A stretch of DNA of 64,000 nt from Methylophilus sp. 42 (GCF_000384155.1 NZ_KB913031.1:2784961-2848960), one strand, 5' to 3'. Shown: positions 8,524 through 16,486, counted from the stretch's first letter. The notes: generated by a model not told the origin, from the letters alone. Made by a program: numbers and translations.

Positions 8524-8994
8524 ATGAATATCCTATTTTTATGTACAGGTAACTCCTGCCGCTCCATCCTTGCTGAAGCAACATTCAATGCATTAGCGCC
8601 AGACAGCATGCAAGCCATGAGCGCAGGCAGCCAGCCTACCGGTGAAGTGCATCCGCGCTCTATCGCCCTGCTCAAGCGTGAGGGCATTGCCACAGAGGGC
8701 TATTACAGCAAGTCATGGGACAACCTGCCAGTGACACCAGACATTGTCATTACCGTATGCAGCAATGCGGCGGGGGAAACCTGCCCGGCATACCTTGGTA
8801 ACGTACTAAGGGCGCATTGGGGCGTTGATGACCCCGCCAAAGCAACTGGTACAGACACTGAAATAGAGGCTGCATTCACCCAAGCATACTCGATTCTACG
8901 CACAAGGATTGAGGCATTCCTGAGCCTGAGTCCTGACTGCCTGAATGATAAAGAAAAGCTCAAGCAGGCATTACAGCTGATTGGTCATATTTGA
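8524..8994 (+). CDS. arsC: Arsenate reductase, low-molecular-weight phosphatase type
   Basis: A 156-residue LMW-PTP-fold arsenate reductase. The P-loop is CTGNSCR (Cys7 to Arg13, CX5R), and two further thiols in VCSNAAGETCP (C-x7-C) would form the thiol relay characteristic of ArsC rather than of tyrosine phosphatases. It reduces As(V) to As(III), the substrate of the ACR3 pump just upstream. ATG 8524 lies 16 bases past the acr3 stop; a longer frame beginning inside acr3 is rejected. It is the last gene of arsR-arsI-acr3-arsC. Confidence 0.9.
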   Translation: MNILFLCTGNSCRSILAEATFNALAPDSMQAMSAGSQPTGEVHPRSIALLKREGIATEGYYSKSWDNLPVTPDIVITVCSNAAGETCPAYLGNVLRAHWGVDDPAKATGTDTEIEAAFTQAYSILRTRIEAFLSLSPDCLNDKEKLKQALQLIGHI

Positions 8995-9088
8995 GACGTC
9001 TAAAAATGCAATCACTTCCCCATGCAAATACATCGACCACTGCCAGTCATCCAAAAGTTGGGTATTGCCATGAGCATTCAGTAATAGA

Positions 9089-9580
9089 TCAAGACTCAAT
9101 ATGCACCATGTTCAAACCTTCATTTTGTGAAGGTGGTTCAAAAAAATTAGTCACATGGTAGAACACCGCCTCATTATCAAACTGCGCGCGTTCTGGCTGC
9201 TCCGTTCTTCGCTTGGCTATGTGCAACAGACATTGCTCATTACTTAAATCCAGATAAATCAGCGCATGATTGCATTCAATCTCGTGACACAGTTGATTGA
9301 ACCAAGCGCGTTGATTCAACGTATTGGCTGGAAAGTCCATCACAACATTCGTGCCTGTTTTAAGAATGGATTGAACATGCAACTTAACAAAAGGTTTTAT
9401 CCGGGCAGAGTGCGTCATATAGTCGTCAAATGAATAAATTTGATCGGGATAATGTGCAGATAACCACTCATCTTCTGATATCAATACAGCATTTTTCTCT
9501 AGCGCAAGCGTCTTGGATTTTGTCGTTTTTCCGGCGCCCATCTTTCCACAAAAGAAAGTTAACGTTCCTTTCTGATTCAC
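9089..9580 (-). CDS. Small P-loop ATPase/kinase (AAA_33-type)
   Basis: A 163-residue P-loop protein with Walker A GKMGAGKTT near residues 12-20, a DFPANTLNQRAWF segment, and a C-terminal arginine lid RRTEQ. This matches small zeta-toxin/polynucleotide-kinase-like ATPases (AAA_33) used as nucleoside, aminoglycoside or tRNA-repair kinases. I place the start at GTG 9580, which has AAGGA 7 bases upstream. The longer reading frame to 9670 runs through a repeated terminator element and is unlikely. No antitoxin partner is visible, so it is not called a toxin. Confidence 0.65.
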   Translation of the reverse strand: MNQKGTLTFFCGKMGAGKTTKSKTLALEKNAVLISEDEWLSAHYPDQIYSFDDYMTHSARIKPFVKLHVQSILKTGTNVVMDFPANTLNQRAWFNQLCHEIECNHALIYLDLSNEQCLLHIAKRRTEQPERAQFDNEAVFYHVTNFFEPPSQNEGLNMVHIES

Positions 9581-9623
9581 AGCGTATCCTTGGCTTTTGA
9601 TGAACATGAATACTAACACCCAG

Positions 9624-9660
9624 AAACAAAAAAGACCCAAGGCGTTAACCTTGAGTCTCT
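9624..9660 (-). terminator. tRNA-Ile-type terminator repeat, copy 1
   Basis: This 37-bp unit matches the terminator downstream of the tRNA-Ile gene at 32 kb. Read on the minus strand, AGACTCAAGG pairs with CCTTGGGTCT around a TTAACG loop and is followed by six T. It lies ~75 bp after the membrane protein gene ending at 9735. No tRNA sequence is attached to this copy. Confidence 0.8.
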
Positions 9661-9734
9661 TAGGATGCATTGCCTACCTAACGCGTCGAGTACTTACAAT
9701 ACCCAAAACTACAGGTGAGTGAATGACGGGCGCA

Positions 9735-10895
9735 TCAATGCCCTTTACCACTCGGAAGAATATCGGTATTAAAACCAAGCACCTTACCCGCCCAGATAAA
9801 CACCACCCACACCAGCACACCAAAAGGCAAATAGCCTGCAAATCCCAACAGTGGCATTTCAGCATAAATATGAATCACATTCACATAAGGAATATCGTAG
9901 ACCCAGTAATTCGGGTTGGTGACCGGTAATGCCGGATGCGCGCTGCCGTAGTTCCACACCTCCCAGAAAAATCCGTTAAACAATGAGCTGATCGCCATCA
10001 AAAGAACCGGACTCCAATTGCCGTTGGCGACATCGGTAAATGGGGTCCAGATACCACGCATCATCAATATGCCAGCGATACCTATCAATGGCGCAATCCA
10101 CATGGCCCAAAACAACGGATAAGGCCAGAACGGCACGGCGGCAAACAACACAAAACTCAGGTATAACATTGGCTTTGCCGGCAGGGCCAGCTTGGGCCCT
10201 TGGGCATAGCGCCCTGCAATTTTAGGAAAAGCATTCAGCAAGGTATACCACTCAAAAATGGCCGGCCAAACAGTGGTGTAGGCAAAAATAAAAATCCACA
10301 CAATCTTGGCATGGCTTAAACCCGGGATGTCAGTATTAGGGTAATACCAGTTACCTAACGCAAAATAATCGAAATATTCAAAGAAATACCAGCCAAAAAT
10401 CGATACAACCGCACTAATCAGAAATGTTTTAGGGCGACTTGCAAACAGCGAGTAACCACCAGAATAGCGGTATGCCAAGCCATCAAGCACAAAGATAAAT
10501 CCCCACCACATCGGCGTAAAGGCGTAATACACCAAATCACCAAACGGTGTCGTGCGCGTCCACATCAACCACCAGAAAAACACTGTGACAACCGCCCCCA
10601 CCCAAAACCACCAAGGCAACGCCCGCAGTGCAGGCCGCGGAGACGGGGCGGGCGGTTTAAAGCCGAACCATTGCGGGAATATTAAAAAAGCAGCAAATGC
10701 GGCTTCGAGCAGGGCAACCGCAATAAAAACAATCAGATTAAACCCCGGCGGCTCTGCCACAAACTGAGGTGGAAAAACGCCAAAACCTGGCGGTAGATGC
10801 GTAGTCGGATAAGCAAACCAGGACGCGGCTAACGGAATTAATAACATCGCCACAACGGTCATCACCAACGCAGAACGTGTTGTAGTTGAAAACAT
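9735..10895 (-). CDS. Multi-pass membrane protein, unknown
   Basis: I do not recognise this 386-residue protein. It is very rich in Trp, Phe, Tyr and Pro and shows about nine or ten hydrophobic segments. Conserved-looking blocks between helices include the FGWYFFEYFDYF region, WYYPNTDIPGL and FFWEVWNYGS. The aromatic-Glu/Asp clusters at membrane edges suggest a metal- or lipid-interacting integral protein, but this is speculation. ATG at 10895 follows AAAGGGGAAATT, a good ribosome-binding site. It is divergent from the bufferin operon and closed by terminator repeat copy 1. Confidence 0.7.
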   Translation of the reverse strand: MFSTTTRSALVMTVVAMLLIPLAASWFAYPTTHLPPGFGVFPPQFVAEPPGFNLIVFIAVALLEAAFAAFLIFPQWFGFKPPAPSPRPALRALPWWFWVGAVVTVFFWWLMWTRTTPFGDLVYYAFTPMWWGFIFVLDGLAYRYSGGYSLFASRPKTFLISAVVSIFGWYFFEYFDYFALGNWYYPNTDIPGLSHAKIVWIFIFAYTTVWPAIFEWYTLLNAFPKIAGRYAQGPKLALPAKPMLYLSFVLFAAVPFWPYPLFWAMWIAPLIGIAGILMMRGIWTPFTDVANGNWSPVLLMAISSLFNGFFWEVWNYGSAHPALPVTNPNYWVYDIPYVNVIHIYAEMPLLGFAGYLPFGVLVWVVFIWAGKVLGFNTDILPSGKGH

Positions 10896-11272
10896 AATTT
10901 CCCCTTTTGATTTACAAACGATTTGTGCTCAATGATGAGCACTTATAAATATTACATAGTCACCGCCACTGGCGAGACCATTTATTGTCATACATATTCA
11001 CTTCGGTCAAATTCATAAACTGGGACATGTTTCTGCCTTAAGACCCAAACGCAAGTAATGGATACCATCGCTGATTTCTGAACGATGGTTCGAGAGGAGC
11101 GATGAGAGCCAAGATGGCGCAATCAATTGTTTTTATTTTTTGCTTAACGTCCTATAAGGAAAATCAAAAAAACTTTCAAAATAAATGTAAGGGCTGCCTA
11201 TTCCAACTGACTAATGCTGGCACTACAAGGTTATTGATTCATTTTTATTGATTGTTACTTTTAGGAGATGTT
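10896..11272. promoter_or_regulatory. Divergent intergenic region upstream of the bufferin operon
   Basis: This ~377-bp stretch holds no supported gene. TGTAAGG (11186-11192) followed about 15 bp later by CTGACTAA (11207-11214) loosely resembles an extracytoplasmic-function sigma promoter, the type that drives bufferin operons elsewhere; the match is weak. A clear AGGAG ribosome-binding site for bufA is at 11263-11267. TGCTCAATGATGAGCA (10926-10941) is a short inverted repeat near the divergent gene. Confidence 0.35.
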
Positions 11273-11542
11273 ATGAAAACTACTAACAAATTGGCTACTG
11301 CCGCACTTTTGGGTCTTTTTACAGCTTCAGTGATGACGGCCTCTCCAGGATTTGCAGGAGAAGATGCTAAGTCTAGCTGTAACGGCAAAGATAATGCCAA
11401 GATGGAAAAAGCCAATTGCAAAACGGCAGATGGCAAAGAGAAGCATGCGTGTAAGGGCAAAAACTCATGCAAAGGCCAGGGCGGTGATGGCAAAAATGCA
11501 TGCAAAGGTCACGGCTCCTGCGCAACAGACGGCAGTAAATAA
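11273..11542 (+). CDS. bufA: Bufferin-type metallophore precursor peptide (BufA-like)
   Basis: An 89-residue precursor with a signal peptide ending ...ASPGFAG|ED (~residues 1-29) and a Cys-rich mature part. Six cysteines occur in short spaced units (SSCNG, ANCKT, HACKG, NSCKG, NACKG, GSC), with near-repeats GKNSCKGQGG and GKNACKGHGS. Precursors of this style are modified on cysteine by the MNIO enzyme encoded next door and buffer copper or other metals in the periplasm. ATG 11273 is chosen because AGGAG sits 5-6 bases upstream; the ATG at 11252 lacks one. Which metal is bound cannot be read from sequence. Confidence 0.85.
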   Translation: MKTTNKLATAALLGLFTASVMTASPGFAGEDAKSSCNGKDNAKMEKANCKTADGKEKHACKGKNSCKGQGGDGKNACKGHGSCATDGSK

Positions 11543-11567
11543 CTGAGCAATTATCTCAATCAGCACC

Positions 11568-11598
11568 AAGAAAGCAGGGAGAGTTACCCTGCTTTCTT
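11568..11598 (+). promoter_or_regulatory. Perfect hairpin between bufA and bufBC
   Basis: AAGAAAGCAGGG (11568-11579) pairs over all 12 bp with CCCTGCTTTCTT (11587-11598) around a 7-nt loop. No T-tract follows; the bufBC ribosome-binding site GGAGG begins 2 bases later (11601). This fits a partial attenuator or a 3'-stabilising hairpin that keeps precursor mRNA more abundant than enzyme mRNA. Confidence 0.65.
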
Positions 11599-11616
11599 GC
11601 GGAGGCCTTTTCTTAA

Positions 11617-13272
11617 ATGTGCTTAGTTAATTCATCATTTTCGCTCGGTTTCGGGCTCGGGCTTAGGCCACAGCATTATTCTTATATTTTTGAACATCAG
11701 CCCAAGCTTGACTGGTTTGAGGTGATTTCCGAAAACTTTATGGATACCGACGGCAAACCAAAACGCAACCTGGCGCGCATCAAGGAACTTTATCCAGTGG
11801 TGATGCATGGGGTTTCCATGTCGATTGGCAGTGTGGATCCGCTGAATTCCGAGTATCTGACAAAACTGAAAGCACTGATGGACTGGCTGAACCCCGCTTG
11901 GATTTCAGATCATCTGTGCTGGACTGGCGTCGCGCATAAGAATACGCACGACTTGCTACCGCTGCCTTACACCGAAGAATCGCTGAAGCACATTGTTCGC
12001 CGTATTCAACAGGTACAAGACCGGCTGGGGCGCAGAGTCGCCTTGGAAAACCCCTCGACTTATCTGGAGTTTAAGCACTCCACCATACCAGAAGCAGAGT
12101 TTATTGCGGCCATGGCCAAAGAGGCTGATTGCCACTTGCTGCTGGATATAAATAATGTGTATGTGACCTGCTTTAACCACAGGCTGGACCCGCAAAACTA
12201 CCTGGATGCGCTGCCTTTGGGCCGGGTGATACAGATGCATCTTTCAGGGCATAGCAATAAAGGGCATTACATTGTGGATACCCATGATGACCATGTGATT
12301 GATGAGGTGTGGAACCTGTACAAGTATGCGGTCAACCGCGCCGGACGCGTTCCGAACACCATGATTGAATGGGACGACCATATCCCCGAATTTCCGGTGT
12401 TGTATGCGGAACTGGACAAAGCCAGGGAAGCTGCCCAACATGCGACCGAATTTACCCTACCGCACATTGCACAGGCTGACAGCGTGATTTTTATTGAGAA
12501 AAATGTCACTTTGCCAGAGGCACAAACGCATATGCAACAGGCGGTGATGCTTGGCGACCGCTTTGATAGCGTCCCTGATCAGTGGATACGGGCCAAGAAT
12601 GCGTTTGCGCCACATGAGCAGCTATCGGTGTACGCAAATGCTTACCGCTACCGCTTGTATGATGTGGTTGCGGAAGACTACCCGGTATTAATGCATTACC
12701 TGACCGAACAAAGATTCTCTGCACTCATTTGGGCATTTGTGGGCGAAGTGTTGCCGGATCACTTTAACATTGGCCGCTTTGCGCTGAAACTACCAGCATT
12801 TATTCAAAAAACCTTGCCCAACGACGTCTTTGCGCATGCCTTGTGCCAGCTGGAAACCGCTGTTGCACAAATGACTGATCCCACAGAAACCGCAGCACTC
12901 CATGAAGCGGATATTCAAGGGCTGACTGCCGAGACACTTCTGGACCTCACACTTTATCCTCGGCAAGCGCTGGCCCTGATGCAGTTTGATCAGCAGGTGA
13001 ATGCCTATTACCAGGCCGTCATGGATGACCATAGGCCTGTGGTGCCAGTGAATGAGGCCGTTTACCTGGCCGTGTTCAGGCATGAGGACGTGGTCTGGCG
13101 TATGGAGCTGGAGGCACAGGAGTTTGGGTTGCTCTCCAAACTATTTGATGGCGCCACCATCGGTGAGACACTTTCTGACGTACATGAAACCGAGCAACAC
13201 AAGATCAAGGCATATTTTTCAAAATGGATGCGAAACGGCTTATTGGCATCGCATCACTACGAGTATCGATAA
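11617..13272 (+). CDS. bufB: MNIO-family enzyme fused to a DUF2063 domain (BufB-BufC fusion)
   Basis: This 551-residue protein joins two modules usually encoded separately. Residues ~8-280 are a multinuclear non-heme iron oxidase (MNIO, DUF692) TIM barrel; expected ligands are visible as His64 (MHGVS), Glu144/Asn145 (LENPSTY), Asp177/Asn179 (LDINNVYV), His208/His212 (HLSGH), Asp/His in [10 protein letters not shown] and Glu251 (MIEWDDHIP). Residues ~300-550 are the DUF2063 partner domain ([20 protein letters not shown]), which in other systems presents the precursor peptide. It should install oxidative, probably thiooxazole-type, modifications on BufA cysteines. Start ATG 11617 has GGAGG 11 bases upstream. 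Confidence 0.9.
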   Translation: MCLVNSSFSLGFGLGLRPQHYSYIFEHQPKLDWFEVISENFMDTDGKPKRNLARIKELYPVVMHGVSMSIGSVDPLNSEYLTKLKALMDWLNPAWISDHLCWTGVAHKNTHDLLPLPYTEESLKHIVRRIQQVQDRLGRRVALENPSTYLEFKHSTIPEAEFIAAMAKEADCHLLLDINNVYVTCFNHRLDPQNYLDALPLGRVIQMHLSGHSNKGHYIVDTHDDHVIDEVWNLYKYAVNRAGRVPNTMIEWDDHIPEFPVLYAELDKAREAAQHATEFTLPHIAQADSVIFIEKNVTLPEAQTHMQQAVMLGDRFDSVPDQWIRAKNAFAPHEQLSVYANAYRYRLYDVVAEDYPVLMHYLTEQRFSALIWAFVGEVLPDHFNIGRFALKLPAFIQKTLPNDVFAHALCQLETAVAQMTDPTETAALHEADIQGLTAETLLDLTLYPRQALALMQFDQQVNAYYQAVMDDHRPVVPVNEAVYLAVFRHEDVVWRMELEAQEFGLLSKLFDGATIGETLSDVHETEQHKIKAYFSKWMRNGLLASHHYEYR

Positions 13273-13285
13273 AGGGGAAATACAC

Positions 13286-13738
13286 ATGAACGCTCTTATG
13301 AACATATTGATCTGGTGGCCTAAAACAATTGCCTCGCATTTTGAATGGGTGGGCCCATTGATCGCGCGCATCGTCGTCGGATACACCTTTATGCTGACCG
13401 GTTGGGGTAAACTCACGAATCTGCCCGCCATCATAGAAAACTTCAAAAGCTGGGGCATTCCTTATCCGGAATTGCTGACACCCTTTGTCGCAGGTTGGGA
13501 ATTCCTGGGCGGATTGGGCTTAATACTGGGGCTGATGACCAGAATCTGCGGCGGCGCACTTGCCACGGTGATGGTCGTGGCGATTATTTCAGCCAGGCTG
13601 GCTGACATTGACTCTGTGGAAACCCTGCTGGGTTTTGAAGAGGCGACCTACTTTGCAGTATTTACCTGGCTTGCCATTGGTGGTGCAGGTAAGGTTTCTA
13701 TCGATTATTTCTTAGAGCGTTTGAATCGAAAAAAGTGA
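13286..13738 (+). CDS. bufD: DoxX-family membrane protein (BufD-like)
   Basis: A 150-residue DoxX protein with four membrane segments. The family signature GYTFMLTGWGKLTN and GWEFLGGLGLILG are clear. DoxX proteins accompany MNIO-bufferin operons and probably serve a redox or membrane-assembly role, but their exact job is not known. ATG 13286 follows AAGGGGA and lies 13 bp after the bufBC stop. It completes a bufA-bufBC-bufD unit that ends before the hairpin at 13821. Confidence 0.85.
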   Translation: MNALMNILIWWPKTIASHFEWVGPLIARIVVGYTFMLTGWGKLTNLPAIIENFKSWGIPYPELLTPFVAGWEFLGGLGLILGLMTRICGGALATVMVVAIISARLADIDSVETLLGFEEATYFAVFTWLAIGGAGKVSIDYFLERLNRKK

Positions 13739-13767
13739 CCGTGTGTTTTATGTGCATTTAACACCCA

Positions 13768-13800
13768 TTGGCCTCCCAAACCAACATAACGGCCAAGAAC
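13768..13800 (-). repeat. attC-like repeat family, copy 1 (partial)
   Basis: The core CCAAACCAACATAACGGCCA (13776-13795) matches the conserved arm of the repeats at 15.1, 15.8 and 28.6 kb. On the minus strand it reads GGCCGTTATGTTGG. The opposite arm is not recognisable here, so this copy is partial. Confidence 0.55.
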
Positions 13801-13820
13801 GCTGACAGGCGGAAAGTTGA

Positions 13821-13867
13821 AATATTGAAAAGACGGCTCATCTTGCTGCGAACCGTCTTTTAATATT
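13821..13867. terminator. Bidirectional hairpin between bufD and the SnoaL-like gene
   Basis: AAAAGACGG (13828-13836) pairs with CCGTCTTTT (13853-13861), extended by AATATT at both outer ends (13821-13826 and 13862-13867). A- and T-rich flanks on each side would support termination from both convergent genes. Confidence 0.65.
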
Positions 13868-13944
13868 TGGTATGCGCGGATCCAATCCACAACAAACGGA
13901 TTAAAAATCCGCCTGCCTGATCAAAGGATACCCAAAACCAATAA

Positions 13945-14436
13945 CTACTGAATGACACCCAACTGTTTGAACAAGCCATAGGTGTCAATCACATCCCAGT
14001 GTTCGGCCAGCTTACCATTCTCGATACGAAAGATATCTACAGCATGAATACTGTAATGCTTGCCTGTAGATGGGATACCTAACCAGTCGCCTTGCTGGGT
14101 GCCGGAATAAACACCATAGGCCCACACGGTATCGCCCTCACTCACAATTTTCTCCAGCTGATATTGCCAGTCCGGCACAGCTTTAAACCAGTCGGCAAAG
14201 AACTGTTTAAAACCTGACAACCCCTGCGGCACGATGGGGTTGTGCTGGATATAGTCATCATGCAAGTACTCTTGCAAATTCGTTAAATCTTTTTTTACAA
14301 ATACCTCATTAGCAAAATTGGCTAGTAATTGTTTGTTCTGTTGCGATAAATCCTGGGCCATAGCAGACGCTCCATAAATAAACGATAAATAAAAAATAAA
14401 TGCGCTCAGTATCACTTTCAATAACTTCATAAACAC
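13945..14436 (-). CDS. Exported SnoaL-like/ester cyclase family protein
   Basis: A 163-residue protein with a signal peptide (hydrophobic residues ~5-25, cut near ASAMAQ) and a SnoaL/NTF2-like alpha+beta barrel. The recurring family pattern EYLHDDYIQHNPIVPQG, FADWFKAVPDWQY and IFRIENGKLAEHWDVID is plain. This superfamily includes polyketide cyclases, dehydratases and many uncharacterised small-molecule binders, so the substrate cannot be assigned. It is divergently transcribed from the HxlR regulator across a palindrome-bearing gap and is its likely target. Met3 is an alternative start. Confidence 0.8.
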   Translation of the reverse strand: MFMKLLKVILSAFIFYLSFIYGASAMAQDLSQQNKQLLANFANEVFVKKDLTNLQEYLHDDYIQHNPIVPQGLSGFKQFFADWFKAVPDWQYQLEKIVSEGDTVWAYGVYSGTQQGDWLGIPSTGKHYSIHAVDIFRIENGKLAEHWDVIDTYGLFKQLGVIQ

Positions 14437-14483
14437 TCCTTTTCAAACAAATCATAAAATGGAGTTGCGCATATTATTCCCAA

Positions 14484-14520
14484 TAGTTACTATTAGTAAG
14501 TAGGAACCTATAAGTAACTA
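14484..14520. promoter_or_regulatory. Candidate HxlR operator
   Basis: TTACTA-T-TAGTAA (14487-14499) is a perfect compact palindrome, and TAGTTACT (14484-14491) is also complementary to AGTAACTA (14513-14520). The site lies between the divergent SnoaL-like and HxlR start codons, where HxlR proteins usually bind. Confidence 0.5.
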
Positions 14521-14543
14521 ATGAACTTAATTCCGAGTACATC

Positions 14544-14981
14544 ATGAGTGATCAAGAAAAAAATGAATTAAACATTTCGACTAGCTGGAACGCATATAAC
14601 GAGCAATGCCCGACCCGCCTGATGTTGAACAGAATTGCTGATAAATGGGCAGTATTGCTTTTAGGATTACTCGAGCGGGAAACCAAGCGATTTAGTACTT
14701 TGCAGCGCGAAACTGGCGGGATTTCGCAAAAAATGCTGACACAGACACTGCGCAGCCTGGAACGTGATGGCTTGATACAACGGACTGTTTACGCCTCAGT
14801 GCCACCCAAAGTGGAATACAGCATCACACCGCTCGGTTTCACACTGGTGGCACCCTTGGCCGCCATTCGGGTCTGGTCTGAAACACATATTGAGGAAGTG
14901 CTGGCAGCGCAATCAGCTTACGATAAGGCCCAAGACTCAGAAAAGCAGCAACCAAACGTACGTAAGATTGTATTTAACTAA
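14544..14981 (+). CDS. HxlR-family transcriptional regulator
   Basis: A 145-residue winged-helix regulator of the HxlR/MarR-like group. Cys22 in NEQCPTRLMLNRIADKW is the conserved family cysteine often used to sense oxidants or electrophiles, followed by the helix-turn-helix FSTLQRETGGISQKMLTQTL and the wing ERDGLIQRTVYASVPPKVEY. The protein is slightly longer than usual, with a polar tail. It probably controls itself and the divergent SnoaL-like gene; the signal is unknown. Confidence 0.88.
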   Translation: MSDQEKNELNISTSWNAYNEQCPTRLMLNRIADKWAVLLLGLLERETKRFSTLQRETGGISQKMLTQTLRSLERDGLIQRTVYASVPPKVEYSITPLGFTLVAPLAAIRVWSETHIEEVLAAQSAYDKAQDSEKQQPNVRKIVFN

Positions 14982-14991
14982 GATCGAATCT

Positions 14992-15027
14992 CAAAAAAAA
15001 GACCCAAGGGGTTAACCTTGAGTCTCT
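14992..15027 (-). terminator. tRNA-Ile-type terminator repeat, copy 2
   Basis: The unit AAAAAAGACCCAAGGGGTTA... matches the other copies except for one substitution beside the loop and a longer A-run (8 A). It works as a minus-strand terminator for the DUF2127 gene side and carries no tRNA sequence. Confidence 0.75.
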
Positions 15028-15093
15028 CATGTGTACTGTCCACCAAACAATCGAATCTTGTACTAACGCTAATTTACTTCCGCCTGATTCAGA

Positions 15094-15205
15094 GGCAATT
15101 ACCACGCCAAGCAAACATAACGGCCAAAAATCTCAATCGGTATCACACCATCAGTCAATCTTGCCTGCCAATGACTCACAATGCGCACCTAGAGCAGGAT
15201 TTTAG
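15094..15205 (-). repeat. attC-like repeat family, copy 2
   Basis: One arm is CCACGCCAAGCAAACATAAC (15102-15121), the other is the CTAGAGCAGGATTTTAGAG region (15189-15207) that touches the stop codon of the DUF2127 gene. Minus-strand arm: GGCCGTTATGTTTGCTTGG. The position directly behind an ORF on the same strand is the notable point. Confidence 0.55.
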
Positions 15206-15714
15206 AGTTCAGATGAAGATAGAATTGTATGTCTATTGAAAAACATGAATAGATACAAAACAATAGAAGTATTGATTAGTAAAACCATTAACTTGAAATG
15301 AGTGTATTGGTGGAATAAAGCGTAAACCTCATACGGTATAAGCACACCTATACTGGCAATACCCAAAGTCTTTCCCCATGGGCGTTGATTCCATAACCCA
15401 ATAGACTCAGAAAATTTGATTACAGAATACATCAATGCGCACACGCAAACAGCGGCGAGTTCGCCTCCACTAAAATTCTCAGCCACCTTGAGCAGCAGAC
15501 TCACGTAATGACCTTGAGGATCGAGATGGAGTCTGCCGACGAGTGTTTCTGCTAAATCATAGGCATTAAGATGAAAGTCCAAAATAAAAACGAGCAGGGC
15601 AACCAACATGAGCATGGCCTTACCGCCCTCAAACAATGCAATCACTCGAATGCCTAACCTATTTGCAAGTTTCAACCTAACCCCTTTACCGAATTCGACT
15701 CTAGCCGCGTTCAT
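15202..15714 (-). CDS. DUF2127 membrane protein
   Basis: A 170-residue protein of the DUF2127 family, recognisable from GIRVIALFEGGKAMLMLVAL, DLAETLVGRLHLDPQG, the KFSESIGLWNQRPWG turn and PYEVYALFH. It has about four membrane segments. Members are uncharacterised inner-membrane proteins. It lies between attC-like copies 2 and 3 in a ~0.65-kb unit with almost no spare sequence, which resembles an integron gene cassette. Confidence 0.85.
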   Translation of the reverse strand: MNAARVEFGKGVRLKLANRLGIRVIALFEGGKAMLMLVALLVFILDFHLNAYDLAETLVGRLHLDPQGHYVSLLLKVAENFSGGELAAVCVCALMYSVIKFSESIGLWNQRPWGKTLGIASIGVLIPYEVYALFHQYTHFKLMVLLINTSIVLYLFMFFNRHTILSSSEL

Positions 15715-15756
15715 CTTAAATTAGAACCAGCTATAACGATAGCTGCGTCTGAAGAA

Positions 15757-15886
15757 ATCCCAACTCCCACGCCAAACCAACATAACGGCAAACGATTGCC
15801 ACCGGAGATTACCATCGTATCAGCTAGCCCGTGATTAATTGCCTACGGCTCAAGACGTGTGACTATGGGCAGGATTTGGGAGTGCG
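15757..15886 (-). repeat. attC-like repeat family, copy 3 (most complete)
   Basis: This is the reference copy. The arms are CCCACGCCAAACCAACATAA (15766-15785) and GACTATGGGCAGGATTTGGG (15861-15880); the ends ACTCCCA and GGGAGT region are complementary. The internal part (gagattaccatcgtatc...) matches copy 4 at 23.8 kb. The right arm contains the stop codon of the gene ending at 15863. Confidence 0.6.
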
Positions 15887-16396
15887 GGTGGGTGAGTCAT
15901 CAGATCCATCGAGTGAATCTGACCTTACAAATACTTTTAGAATCTGAGGAAACAAAATAATAGGTAAGAAGATTATGAAATTAATCACAGAAGCTAAATA
16001 TTGGTTTTGCAAAGACTGCATTCTTTCAATCATTTCAGCTTTGGAGTATCCAGGCACTACAGCACCAAATGCCCTCACTTCAATAACAATGTCTTCATTC
16101 CAAATCGCATTTCCACGGTTTGGTGCAAAAACCAACTCAACTGGCGCTTTTCCATCATCAACCATCTGAAGCGCTGAATTTCGGTGTAATCCTGAGTGGC
16201 ATCCAAACCAAATCATCTGTTCGCATAAAGCCTTACCATTAAAGAGATGGTATGAACCGTTTCGAGATCCAGAAAGTTTTAAACTACCAGACTTTACATA
16301 AGTGTTGCGCAGATCCAATTTAACCTCTGGAACGTAACAAATCCATAATAGTAATATTGTCCACCCGAGCTTTTGAGCGAGTATTTTGTTATTCAT
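15863..16396 (-). CDS. Membrane-anchored protein, unknown
   Basis: I recognise no family in this 177-residue protein. It has an N-terminal hydrophobic segment (WTILLLWICYV), a periplasm-like middle with a Cys pair (KALCEQMIWFGCHSG), and a second membrane segment near residues 137-155 (VINFIIFLPIILFPQIL). This gives a two-helix protein with an external loop. ATG 16396 follows AAGAGAGA and is preferred over an upstream in-frame ATG. The C-terminus (RTPKSCP) is encoded within the attC-like repeat, so the gene end and the repeat arm coincide. Confidence 0.55.
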   Translation of the reverse strand: MNNKILAQKLGWTILLLWICYVPEVKLDLRNTYVKSGSLKLSGSRNGSYHLFNGKALCEQMIWFGCHSGLHRNSALQMVDDGKAPVELVFAPNRGNAIWNEDIVIEVRAFGAVVPGYSKAEMIERMQSLQNQYLASVINFIIFLPIILFPQILKVFVRSDSLDGSDDSPTRTPKSCP

Positions 16397-16486
16397 ATTC
16401 TCTCTTGGCACCTCTAAAATTAATCAAGGTTTTTAAGCAAGCTATATTTATTCAGTTACATTAAAATGAATTGGAACTACCTTCTC

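Noticed and set aside
9089-9580. Zeta-type toxin of a toxin-antitoxin pair
   Set aside because: The fold is plausible, but no antitoxin gene is adjacent and the catalytic pattern is too general.
15018-15239. 73-codon plus-strand ORF
   Set aside because: It runs through the terminator repeat and the attC-like repeat, with no start signal.
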